Assembly (NCBI RefSeq): GCF_040111675.1
Contig: NZ_CP157794.1
Coordinates: 3,307,501-3,371,500 of the forward strand
DNA length: 64,000 nucleotides
Source: Salinarimonas sp.
GTDB taxonomy: Bacteria > Pseudomonadota > Alphaproteobacteria > Rhizobiales > Beijerinckiaceae
Direction: 5' to 3'
The notes below the pieces were generated by a model. That model was not told where the DNA came from. It saw only the letters and a list, made by a program, of their open reading frames with translations, and did not search any database. Below are positions 33,707 through 52,500 of the stretch, one piece after another. A program made the position numbers and the translations under genes. Positions within the stretch are counted from its first letter, which is position 1. The number at the start of each line of letters is the position of its first letter.

Positions 33707-34504
33707 TCACGAGAGCCGATATCCCAGCGTCCGAAGGGTCTCGGCCAACGCCGCGCGCGGATCGTCCCGCACGAGGAAATGCCCGCCGGCGAGGCCGCGC
33801 ACGTCGGAGCCGGGCGCCCCCCAGCGGACCCATTCGGCCAGCACCTCCCCGCGCACCTGGGCGTCGTCGGCGCCGCCGCGGGCGAAGACCGGGCAGGCCA
33901 GCGCCGCGTTCGCCGGAGGCGGCGCGTAGCGCTCCATCGCGGCGAGATCGGCCCGTAGCGGCGGCAGGAACAGGCGCAGCAGCTCGCGCTGCTCCCGCAG
34001 CTCGTCGGGCACGCCCCCGTAGTCGCGCTGCAGCCGCCCGACGAGCTCGTCGTCGCTCAGCGCGGAGAACGGCCCCACCGGCTGGACGCGGTGCGGCGGC
34101 CGGCACGCGAAGACGATCAGCGCCGTCGGCGCCGGCAGCCCGGCCCGCGGCAGGGCGCGGGCCAGCTCGAACGCGGCGATCGCCCCGAAGCTGCAGCCGA
34201 GAAGGGCGTAGGGCGCCTCGAACAGGTCCGGCTCCGCGACGAGCGCCGCCGTCAGCCGCTCGATCATGTGCGGCAGGGCGGACAGCGGCGGCTCGGCGAT
34301 TCGGCTCTCGCGGCCCGGCGCCTGGATGCCGTAGATCCCGACGCCCTCGGGCGCGGCCCGGCTCCACGGCACGAACAGCGATGCGCCGAGCCCGGCATAG
34401 GGCCAGCAGAACAGGCGCAGGCGCGGAACCTCGCCGCGTCGCGGCGGCAGGAGCCAGCCGCCGGCGGCGCCGGGGGGCGCGGGATACGATGCGGTGGCTG
34501 TCAG
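33707..34504 (-). CDS. Type II (editing) thioesterase, apparently with a CTG start
   Basis: An alpha/beta-hydrolase of about 265 residues that should clear misprimed carrier proteins. Motifs are RLFCWPYAGLGAS (the N-terminal signature, about 33), LLGCSFGAIAAFELAR (nucleophile Ser in GxSxG, about 105), the Asp region FARGGADDAQV and the His in LAGGHFLVRDD. A conventional GTG at 34372 would delete the N-terminal signature. No ATG, GTG or TTG lies in frame upstream before a stop inside the MbtH gene. A CTG at 34504 is preceded by GAGGGG with a six-base spacer and restores the usual length, so it is chosen. It follows the MbtH gene by 13 bp. Confidence 0.82.
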   Translation of the reverse strand: MTATASYPAPPGAAGGWLLPPRRGEVPRLRLFCWPYAGLGASLFVPWSRAAPEGVGIYGIQAPGRESRIAEPPLSALPHMIERLTAALVAEPDLFEAPYALLGCSFGAIAAFELARALPRAGLPAPTALIVFACRPPHRVQPVGPFSALSDDELVGRLQRDYGGVPDELREQRELLRLFLPPLRADLAAMERYAPPPANAALACPVFARGGADDAQVRGEVLAEWVRWGAPGSDVRGLAGGHFLVRDDPRAALAETLRTLGYRLS

Positions 34505-34517
34505 CTGCGACCCCTCG

Positions 34518-34730
34518 TCAGGACTGGGAGGCGTCCATCTTGCGACGCAGGGAGAGCGGCCGCATGTCGGTCCAGACCTCCTCGATATAGGCCAGGCAAT
34601 CGGCCTTGGAGCCTTCCTTGCCGACCGCCGTCCAGCCGAGCGGGATCTCCCGGTAGGTCGGCCAGATCGAGTATTGCTCCTCGTGGTTCACCACCACGGC
34701 GTAGATCGTCTTGTCGTCGTCCTCGTCCAT
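34518..34730 (-). CDS. MbtH-like adenylation-domain chaperone
   Basis: A 70-residue MbtH protein that binds and activates adenylation domains. The family pattern is complete: [19 protein letters not shown] (N-x-E-x-Q-x-S-x-W-P), then [20 protein letters not shown] and [11 protein letters not shown]. It lies 45 bp downstream of the JmjC-type oxygenase gene and just before the type II thioesterase gene. Its presence supports functional adenylation domains in the three NRPS proteins. Confidence 0.95.
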   Translation of the reverse strand: MDEDDDKTIYAVVVNHEEQYSIWPTYREIPLGWTAVGKEGSKADCLAYIEEVWTDMRPLSLRRKMDASQS

Positions 34731-34775
34731 GTCCGGGCCTCCAAGCCTCGTCGCGCGTGCGGCGCAAGGGATCCG

Positions 34776-35623
34776 TCAGCGCGGTCCGGCGCGGTTCAGC
34801 AGCTCGCGGGAAATGTCCGGGAGGTTGTCCCAGAGCTGCGGGCCGATCAACTGCCGCCACAGCGGAATCCACCAGATGTTGACGCTGATCCCGGCGGTGA
34901 CGCTGTAGACCTGATGCCACCAGTAGGTCGGGATGAACAGGAGGTCGCCCTCCTCGATCTCGATCTCGTGCATCTCGGCGTCGCGGAAGCGCGGGAACGC
35001 CTCGAGATCGGGGGCGTCGATGTTCACGCGGCTCATGTTGTAGGCCTTGCTGCGGCACGGGTAGAGCCGCTTGGCCTGCCAGGGCGAGAACATCTTCAGG
35101 CGCTTGCGGCCGCGCACCTGCGCCAGGAAGTTGTTCGGCGTGTCGTAATGCAGCGTGGTCACGTTGCCGGCGGGGCCGAGCCAGAGGTTGATCAGGTAGA
35201 CCTTGGCGGCGTCGACGTAGGAGGGCAGCGCGAAGTCCTCCATCAGGCTCGGCAGCTTCTCGGGGATGTTGACGCGCTGGACGTAGTACCGGACGTCGCC
35301 GTCGGTCGCGTGCATCATCGTGCGCACGTACTCGCCCAGCGTCGTCTTGATCTCCTCGAATCGCGGCCCGCCCTTCTCCGGGTCGAGGCCGAAGATTCCG
35401 GTCGGGGACTGCTGAACGTTGATCTCGTTCTCGCCGACCTTCTCCGCGAGCCGCTCCGGGCTCCAGTCGCGGAAGGCCGGCCAGTCGCGGATGCCGCCGC
35501 GAAACACCACCGGCCTGCTCCGGGCCGCGTAGTCGCGACGGAATTCCTCTGCGGTCGGCAGCGTATCGCGCTCCTCGATCGCCATCGGCCGCGTCCGGCT
35601 GCCGCTCGTCACCTGGATCGTCG

Positions 35624-35627
<4 letters not shown>
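34776..35627 (-). CDS. JmjC/cupin-8-type Fe(II)/2-oxoglutarate oxygenase
   Basis: A 283-residue double-stranded beta-helix enzyme like FIH and peptide hydroxylases. SRPVVFRGGIRDWPAF (about 37-52) is the family lead. The iron facial triad is HYD in TTLHYDTPNNFLAQVRG (about 157-160) and the distal His in PTYWWHQVYSV (about 237). The Lys in GRKRLKMFSP is the likely 2-oxoglutarate ligand. It overlaps the hybrid synthetase stop by ATGA, so production is coupled. It probably hydroxylates an amino-acid residue or the acyl chain of the lipopeptide, either carrier-bound or after release. The substrate is not predictable. Confidence 0.85.
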
Positions 35628-44848
<9,221 letters not shown>

Positions 44849-44973
44849 GAAGGGAGACTCTTGCTGCGGAGACCGGCGCCCGCCCGGCGCCCGGGGGACG
44901 GGCCGCCGCGACGGGGCGTTACGGAAAACGGCGGGGCGGCGAGCGCCCCACCGATTCGGCCTGCGTGAGCGTG

Positions 44974-44999
44974 CGCGCCGGCGCCGAGGAGCCGGCGCG
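44974..44999. terminator. GC-rich hairpin between the helical-protein gene and the hybrid synthetase gene
   Basis: CGCGCCGGC (44974-44982), an eight-base loop and GCCGGCGCG (44991-44999) form a perfect nine-pair stem. It is in the 171-bp gap downstream of the 211-residue protein gene, before the giant synthetase. No T-run follows, so it could be a partial terminator that lets the small gene be expressed more strongly. Confidence 0.4.
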
Positions 45000-45019
45000 G
45001 GACGGCCGCGCCGCTGGGC

Positions 45020-45655
45020 TCAGGCGGCGAGCTTGCCCAGGAAGCCGTCGATCGCCGTCATCAGCGACGAGAGCTCGGACTTCAGCTTGGCGTCGACCTG
45101 CTCGAGCTCGTCGCGCAGATGCGTCAGCGCCTCGGTGTCCTGGCTCGACTCCTTCTTGGCGAGGGCGATGATCTCCTCGAGGTGCTTCACCACGCCGATC
45201 TGGTCGACGTCGACGCTCTTGAGCGCGCCGCGCACCTCGTCGTAGCCGCCTTCGAGGCCCTTGGCCTTGAACCCGGCCTTCATCTCGCTCGTCAGCGACG
45301 AATCGGCGGCGAGCTCCCGGACCGCCTCGACCACGGCGCTGAGATCCGCGGCCCGCTTCAGGTTGCTCGTGGCCTGGCCGAGCTTGGCCTTGTCGAGATG
45401 GGCGTTGCCGGCGTGGGAGCCGGCGGCCTGGGTGGCCGCGACCTTGTCGAAGTCGACGGCCTGGACCAGCGCCTCGGTCGCCTCGACCAGCGCGGTGCCG
45501 TGGGACTGGACCGCGGCCATCAGCTTCTTGACGGACGCGTGGTCCTTCACGCCGGCGACGATCTCCGACGCCGGGTCGATCGCGCCGATATGCGCCTTCG
45601 CTACGTTGACCGCCTCGTGCGCCGCGGACGCGGCGGTCTGGACTGCCTCAGCCAT
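45020..45655 (-). CDS. Ala-rich helical protein of unknown function
   Basis: A 211-residue, almost entirely alpha-helical, Ala/Lys/Glu-rich protein without Cys, signal peptide or membrane segment. It has a single Tyr, one Phe-rich end (GFLGKLAA) and heptad-like stretches near 135-205 (HLEEIIALAKKESS; LRDELEQVDAKLKSELS). I do not recognise the family. ATG at 45655 has a strong AGGGAG site. It heads the transcript toward the FAAL hybrid gene and is followed by a GC hairpin, suggesting higher expression than the synthetase. It could be a scaffold, phasin-like granule protein or even exporter cargo. A GG pair (LEGGY, about 128) is not in a leader-like context, so a bacteriocin precursor role is unlikely. 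Confidence 0.6.
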   Translation of the reverse strand: MAEAVQTAASAAHEAVNVAKAHIGAIDPASEIVAGVKDHASVKKLMAAVQSHGTALVEATEALVQAVDFDKVAATQAAGSHAGNAHLDKAKLGQATSNLKRAADLSAVVEAVRELAADSSLTSEMKAGFKAKGLEGGYDEVRGALKSVDVDQIGVVKHLEEIIALAKKESSQDTEALTHLRDELEQVDAKLKSELSSLMTAIDGFLGKLAA

Positions 45656-45938
45656 CCTGCTCTCCCTTGTTTCCGGCCCGCCACGTCACGTCGACGGCCT
45701 ATCGAATTGCGCTTCCCCAGCCGGCCGCGCGAGCCAGGACGGGGCGGGCTCCGACGCGTTTCGAAGCCCTGATCCCGATCGCGACGCAGCGTACTACACG
45801 GCGGGCCGACTTGCAGCTGTTTATTGCGAACATCTCCCGATAAGCTTCTGCTCACCGGACACGGTGTCATGCGCGGCTGGTCAGCCCCGGAGCCGCCGTG
45901 ATAGCTAGCTTCGCAGAGGACAACGCCCGGAGACGCTC
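45656..45938. other. Divergent promoter region inside the lipopeptide cluster
   Basis: 283 bases separate the minus-strand helical-protein gene from the plus-strand beta-hydroxylase gene. An AT-richer patch near 45805-45860 is the probable promoter zone, but no unambiguous -35/-10 pair was found. No additional gene was recognised. Confidence 0.4.
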
Positions 45939-46490
45939 ATGTTCGTGGATACCTCGCAGTTCGCGTTCGCCCGCCGCCTCGAGGCGGGCTGGCGCGATAT
46001 CCTTCGCGAGATGGAGGATCTGGAATCGGGCGAGCTGATTCCCTGGCCGGAGCGGCACCTCTACGGAAAGGGCTGGGACGCCTACGGCTTCTACCTGCTC
46101 GGCGAGCGGTTCGACGAGAATTGCGCGCGCTGCCCGAAGACGACCGCGATCCTCGACACCATCCCCGGCCTGCGCAGCGCCGGGTTCTCCGTGCTGCAGC
46201 CGGGCGCCCACATCACCCCCCACGTCGGATACTCGCACGCTCTCTACGTCGGCCATCTCGGGCTCGTCGTGCCGGACGATTGCGCCATCCGGGTCGGGCG
46301 CGAGACCTACCATTGGACTCCCGGCGAGTTCATGGCCTTCAACGACATGGTCGAGCACGAGGCCTGGAACCGCGACAAAACGCGCCGCGTGGTGCTGCTG
46401 ATCGAGTTCCTGCGCCCGGGCAAGACCGAGCTCGACCTCGCCATGTCCCCCGAGCTCGCCGCCGCGCTGAAGAACGGCAAGCCGGCCTGA
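45939..46490 (+). CDS. Aspartyl/asparaginyl beta-hydroxylase-family oxygenase
   Basis: A 183-residue protein of the AspH fold. It has the long first half with GFYLLGERFDENCARCPKT, then the iron and 2-oxoglutarate core: GFSVLQPGAHITPHVGYSHA (first His, about 96), LGLVVPDDCAIRVG, a W-x-P-G-E-F turn and FNDMVEHEAWNRDKTRR (distal His about 144, Arg for 2-oxoglutarate). Family members hydroxylate Asp/Asn-type side chains or lipid-linked substrates. ATG at 45939 follows GGAG. It is the only plus-strand gene inside the minus-strand cluster and faces the terminal NRPS convergently. It likely adds a hydroxyl to a lipopeptide residue, perhaps together with the JmjC oxygenase. Confidence 0.82.
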   Translation: MFVDTSQFAFARRLEAGWRDILREMEDLESGELIPWPERHLYGKGWDAYGFYLLGERFDENCARCPKTTAILDTIPGLRSAGFSVLQPGAHITPHVGYSHALYVGHLGLVVPDDCAIRVGRETYHWTPGEFMAFNDMVEHEAWNRDKTRRVVLLIEFLRPGKTELDLAMSPELAAALKNGKPA

Positions 46491-46503
46491 GGCTCACCGA
46501 TCG

Positions 46504-46526
46504 GACGCGGGCCGGTGGCCGGCGTC
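46504..46526. terminator. Hairpin between the convergent beta-hydroxylase and NRPS genes
   Basis: GACGCGGGCC (46504-46513), the loop GGT and GGCCGGCGTC (46517-46526) pair over ten positions with one mismatch in the 52-bp gap between convergent stops. It is a candidate bidirectional terminator. Confidence 0.45.
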
Positions 46527-46542
46527 TCGGTCGGTCGCGCGC

Positions 46543-49500
46543 CTATCGGCTCGCCATCCGGCCCAGCCACGCGGCCACCCGCCCCGCGTTCGCCCCCCGC
46601 AGCAGGTCGACGTGGTCGCCGGGCACGGTCTCGACGGCGATCTCCCCCGTCACCCAGCGCGTCCAGCCGAAAGCGACGTCGGCGATCTGCGCCGGGTCGG
46701 CGCCGGCCGCGTCCTCGGGGCTCGGCGCGGCGCAGCGCGCGAGCGCGAGGGGGCCTTCGTACGGGCCCGGCCGGTAGAAGGCGCGGGCGCGCGCCGCGCT
46801 TCGCGTCGCCTCGAGGGTCGCCTGCAGATCGAGCGCCGCGGCCAGGCCGTCGAGCGCGCCGCCCTTCTCCAGGGTGCGGCGGACGAAGGCGAGCCGGTCA
46901 CCGGCCGGGATCGCGGCCACGGCCTCGGCCGTGAGCGTCGGCGCGCCGCCGCCGTAGCGTTGCAGCACCGTGCCGAGCTCGGCCAGAAGGGCGGCTTCGT
47001 CCGGCCCCCCATCGCGGGACGGGTCGGCGGGCGGCGCCAGCGTGTCGAGCACGGCGAGCAGCGCCGGCGGGACCCCCGACGCGGCCTCCTGGCGCGCCAT
47101 CTCGAAGGCGACCAGCCCCCCGTACGAGTAGCCGGCGAGGGCGAGCCGTCCCTCCGGCTGCACGCCGCGCGCGGCGGCGCGGTAGCGCGCGGCGAGGGCG
47201 ACGAGGTCCTCGCCCGGCGCCTCGCCGGCGCCGGCCAGTTCCGGGGCCTGGATCGCGAGGAGCGGACGGGCGCCGGGAAACGCCCGGGCTGCCTCGATGT
47301 AGCAGATCACCGAGCCCAGGGCGGGATGGATCAGGAACAGCGGCGGCCCCTCGCCGTCCGGCCTGAGCGGCACGAGCAGCGGGGAGACGGCCGCCGCGGC
47401 CCCGCGGACGGAGCCGAGGGAGATCAGCCGCGTCACGCCGGCCACCGTCGGATCGCGCAGGAAGCCGGCGAGGTCGACCCTGCCCGGCCAGCGCCGCTCC
47501 AGCCGTCCGACCGCGCGCAGCACCTGCAGCGAATGCCCGCCGAGATCGGCCGTGAAGTGATCGCGGACGCCGATCGCGTGCGCGTCCCCGTCGGCCGCTC
47601 CCAGCACGTCGAGCAGGATCGCGGCGACCTCTCGCGAGAGCGGATCGGCGGGCGCCCCGCCGCGGCCGCCGATGCGGGCCCGTCCACCGGGCTCGGGTAG
47701 GGCGGCGCGGTCGAGCTTGCCGCTCGCCGTGAGCGGCAGGGCCTCGAGCATCACCCATTCGCCGGGGCGCATCACCTCGGGCAGGCGCTCGGCGACCCGC
47801 GCCTTCAGCGCCCCGATCGCGGCGGGATCGTCTCCAGGCCCCGCCACGTAGGCGATCAGCCGGCCGTCTCCCTTGCGGAAGACGACGGCGCAATCGCGCA
47901 CGCCGGCGCAGGTCCTCAAGACCGCCTCGATCTCGGCGAGCTCGACGCGCTGGCCGCGAATCTTCACCTGCCAGTCGAGGCGGCCGAGATAGTCGAGGGC
48001 GCCGTCCGGCCGCCAGGCGGCGAGGTCGCCGGTCCGGTAGACGCGCGCGCCCGGCTCGGTGACCCCGTCGCGCCCGGCGAGCGGGTCGGGCACGAACCGC
48101 TCCGCCGTCAGGCCGGGTCGGGCGACGTAGCCGCGCGCGACGGCGACACCGCCGATCAGCAACTCTCCCGGGACGCCCGGCGGGCAGGGATGGCCGTCCG
48201 GGTCGACGACCCGCAGCACCACGCCGTCGATCGGCCATCCCATGGGCACGGAAGCCCCGGCCTGTCCCGGTGCGCATGCCCAGTGCGACACCTCGATCGC
48301 CGCCTCGGTCGGGCCGTAGAGGTTGAGGATCTCGACGCCGGCGAGCGCGCGGCAGCGGTCGCGCAGGGCGCCGGACACCGCCTCGCCGCTGCAGACGATC
48401 CGGCGCAGGGAACGGCAGCGCCCGGCCCGCGCCGGGTCCTCCAGGAAGAGCTGCAGCATCGAAGGCACGAAATGCATCAGCGTGACGCCCTCGCGCTCCG
48501 CCAGCGCGGCGAGGTAGGACGGATCGCGGTGGCCGTCGGGCCGCGCGATCACCAACGTGGCGCCGACGGTCAGCGGCCACAGCCATTCCCACACCGAGAC
48601 GTCGAACGTGTAGGGCGTCTTCTGCATGACCCGGTCGTCGGGGCCGAGCGGATAGGCGTGCTGGCCCCACGCGACGCGGTTGGCGAGGCCGCGCCGGGTA
48701 TTCACCACGCCCTTGGGGCGCCCCGTCGAGCCCGAGGTGTAGAAGACGTAGACCGGATCGTCCGGGGCGCCGATCGGATCGGGCGGGCTCGCCGGCGCCC
48801 CGGCCCAGGGCGGCGACGGGCCGTCGAGGGCCACGACGGCGGGGCCGTCGGCGGACAGGGCCGGCGCGAGCGCCCCCGCCAGGGAGGACGCGGTCAGCAC
48901 GAGCCGCGGACGCGCCTCCTCCAGCATGCCGGCGAGCCGAGGGGCCGGCGTCTCGAGCCCCAGAGGCAGGAAGGCGCCCCCCGCCTTCATCACCGCGAGC
49001 ATCGCCTCGACGAGGGCGAAGGAGCGATCGAGATGGAGCGCCACCACGGTCTCGGGCCCGACGCCCTCTGCGCGCAGCCAGTGCGCCAGCCGGTTGGCGT
49101 TCGCCTCCAGCGCCGCGTAGGAGCGGGTCTCGCCCTCGAGCACGAGGGCGGCGGCGTCGGGAGCCGCGGCGGCGCGGGCCGAGACGAGGGCGGCCGGGTC
49201 GGCCCACCGGGCGCCGTGCGTCGGCAGCGCGGCGACGGCGCGTTCCGCATCGACATCGAGACGGGCCGGCCAGGCTCCGAGCGGCCCCTCGGCGGACGCG
49301 GGCAGCGCCTCGAGCGCCGCGCGGAGAGCCGCGGCCAGCGCCCGGGTACGGGCGGCGCCGAGACGGCTCGAATCGTGCACGAAGCGCAGGGCGGTGCGCC
49401 CGGCCGCCTCGACGATCACGGTCAGGGGATAGTCGGTTCGCGCCGCCACCGGGTCGGCGGTCACCGACAGCTCGGCCGGACGCGCGCCGCCGGGCGGGAG

Positions 49501-52500
49501 CGTCTGCACCACGACGAGCGTATCGAACGGGGCGGCGCCGGCCGGCACGTCGGCGAGGCGCTGCAGCTCGGCCAGCGACAGGAACGACCGGGCCTGCATC
49601 TCGGCGAGGTCGCGCTGGGCCGCGGCGAGGACGTCGGCGACCGCTTCGTGCGGGTCGAGGGCGAAGCGGCAGGGCAGCGTGTTGATGAACAGGCCGACGA
49701 TCTCCTCGACGCCGGGCAGCTCCGCCGGACGGCCGGAGACGATCATGCCGGTCAGCACGTCGCGGCGGCGCAGATGGCGCGAGAGCACCAGCGCCCAGGC
49801 GACCTGGACCACGGTGTTCAGCGTCAGGCCGCGGGACGAGGCGAAGGCGCGCAGCCGGCGATCGGCGGCGGGCTCGAGAAGCTCGGAGACCTCGCTCCAG
49901 ACGGGCTCCGCGGCGTCGGACGCGCCGACGGCCCCGTCGCCGCCGTCGCTCACCAGGGCGGGCGTCTCGAAGCCGGAGAGCCGTCGCCGCCACCAGTCTC
50001 GCGCCGCCGCATGGTCCTGGCGGGCGATCCAGGCGAGGTGATCGGCGAAGGCGGGCGCGACGGAGGCCGGCGGAGTCCGGCCGTCGCGCTCGGCGGCGTA
50101 GAAGGCGAACAGGTCGCGCTCGATGACCGCGAAGGACCAGCCGTCGACCATGACGTGGTGGCAGGCCCAGAACACCTCCCAGCTCTCCGCCCCGAGCCGC
50201 GCCACGGCGCACCGGAGCAGCGGGGCGCTCTCCAGGTCGAAGACGCGATCCCCCTCCTCCCGGTCGAGCCGGTCCAGCGCGGCCTCGCGCTCTGCCGGGG
50301 CGAGGCGTGACAGGTCGAGCCGGCGGACCCGAAGGCGTGCGTGCGCCTCGACCGCCTGGACCGGACGCTCCCGCCCACGCCAGACGATCCGGGTGCGCAG
50401 CGCCTGATGCCGCGCGATCAGGCGGTTCCAGGCGCGCTCCAGCGCGTCCGGATCGAGCGGCCCCGAGACCCGCAGCCGGAACCGCTGGACGTAGAGCGGC
50501 AGGTCGGGCCGGCGCAGGCAGTGGAACAGCAATCCCTCCTGCAGCGGGGAGAGCGGCAGCTCGCCGTCCTCGTTCGCCGCGGCCGCCCCGCCGTCCGGCG
50601 CCGTCCCCTGCACGAGCGGCGCGAGGGAGGCGACGGTCGGATACGCGAACAGCTGCGCGGCGGTGAAGGCGAGCCCGGCGGCCCGCGCGCGCGAGACCAG
50701 GCGCACGCTGAGGATCGAATCGCCGCCGAGCTCGAAGAAATTGTCGTCGCGCCCGAAGCGGTCGATTCCCAGCACCTCGGCCCAGACCGCCGCGAGGCGG
50801 CGCTCCATACCGTCGCGGGGCGGCTCGCCGGCGCCGGCGGCGCTCCGCGCGCTCCAGTCCGGCGGCGGCAACGCCCGCCGGTCGACCTTGCCGTGCGGCG
50901 TCAGCGGCATCGCCTGGAGCCGGACGTAGGCCGAGGGCCGCAGGTAGCTCGGCAGATGCGCCGCGGCATGGGCCCGCAGCGCCGCCTCGTCGACGGGCTC
51001 CGCTCCGGGAGTCCACCAGGCGACGAGCCTGTCGCGGCCGTCCTGCGCCAGCGCCTGGACGACGGCGAGGCCGACCCCGGGATGGCGTGCGATCACCGCC
51101 TGGGCTTCGCCCGGCTCGACCCGGAAGCCGCGGATCTTCAGCTGGTCGTCGATGCGGCCGAGATAGCGCACGCGTCCGTCCGCCAGCCGGCAGCCGAGGT
51201 CGCCCGTCAGGTAGAGCCGCTCGCCCGGCGCGGACGCGAACGGGTTCGGCCGGAAGCGCTCGGCCGTGAGGTCGGGCCGGCCGAGATAGCCGCGCGTCAC
51301 GGCGGGACCGGCGAGCGCGATCTCGCCGACCGCCCCGACCGGGACCGGGTGGAGCGCCTCGTCGACCACGTGAAGGCGCATGTTGGCGATCGGACGGCCG
51401 ATGGGCGGCGCCGCTCCCGGAGCGCACGGCTCGGCGCTCGCCCAGACCGTGGTCTCGGTCGGCCCGTAGGCGTTGATCATGGAACGGCCGGCGGCGAAGC
51501 GCCGGGTCAGCGCGGCGGGACACGCCTCACCGGCCACGACGAGCGTTTTCAGGTCGGGCAGGTCCGCGGGCGGCAACGCGTCCAGGACCGAGGGCGGGAT
51601 CGTCATCATGCTCACGCGTTGCGCGCGCAGCAGGTCGACGAAGCCCGCGTCCGGCCGTGGAGCGCCGTCCGGATGCAGCACCAGCGTCGCCCCCGCTCGC
51701 CACACGAGGGCCAGCTCCCAGACGAACGCGTCGAAGGTGATGGCGGACACCTGCATCACCCGGTCCAGCGGGGTCAGGCCGAAGGCCGCGACCTGAGCGT
51801 CGCTCAGCGCGGTGAGGCCGCGATGATGCCCCACGACGCCCTTCGGCCGGCCGGTCGAGCCGGACGTGTAGATCACGTAGGCGGCCTGTGCGCCGTCGAT
51901 GTCGACCGCGGGCCGCGTCTCGTCGCCCGCGCCGGGCTCGTCGACGTTCAGGACGGGCACGTCCACCGCCGGCAGGACGCCCGCGCCGGCTGCGTCGGCG
52001 AGGATCACCGCCGGGCGCGCGTCGTCCAGGATCCTCGCCCACCGCCGGGACGCCTGCTCCGGATCGAGGACGAGCAGCGCCGCGCCCGATTTGAGCACGC
52101 CGAGCGCCGCCGCGATCAGGGACGGCCCGCGCGACAGGCAGCAGGCGACGACCCGCTCCGGCCCCGCCCCCGCGGCAGCCAGACGATGCGCGAGGCGATT
52201 CGCGGCGCGCTCCAGCCGGGCGTGGCTCCAGACGTCACTGCCGTGAACGAGCGCCGGGTGCTCCGGATCGCGGTCGTGGGCCGCCTCGAAGAAGCGGTGC
52301 AGCCCGACCGTCCCGGGCAGGGCCCGCCGCGTCGCGTTCCAGGCGCCGCGTTCGAGGGCCTCGATCGTGTCGCCGCCGAGGGACACGGAGCCGAACGCAC
52401 GCGCGGGGTCCTCGAGGCCTAATGCGACGGCGCGGCCGACGGCCTCCGCGAGCCCGGCGACCGCCTCGTCGGCGTAGAGACGCCGATCGTACTCGATCGC

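Noticed and set aside
34372..34374. GTG as the start codon of the type II thioesterase
   Set aside because: It would remove the conserved N-terminal block of the family; the CTG at 34504 with a good ribosome-binding site fits better.
45020..45655. Reading the helical protein as an NHLP/Nif11 bacteriocin precursor
   Set aside because: It is too long, lacks a leader-like N-terminus with a GG junction followed by a short core, and the exporter peptidase is inactivated. Kept as unknown.
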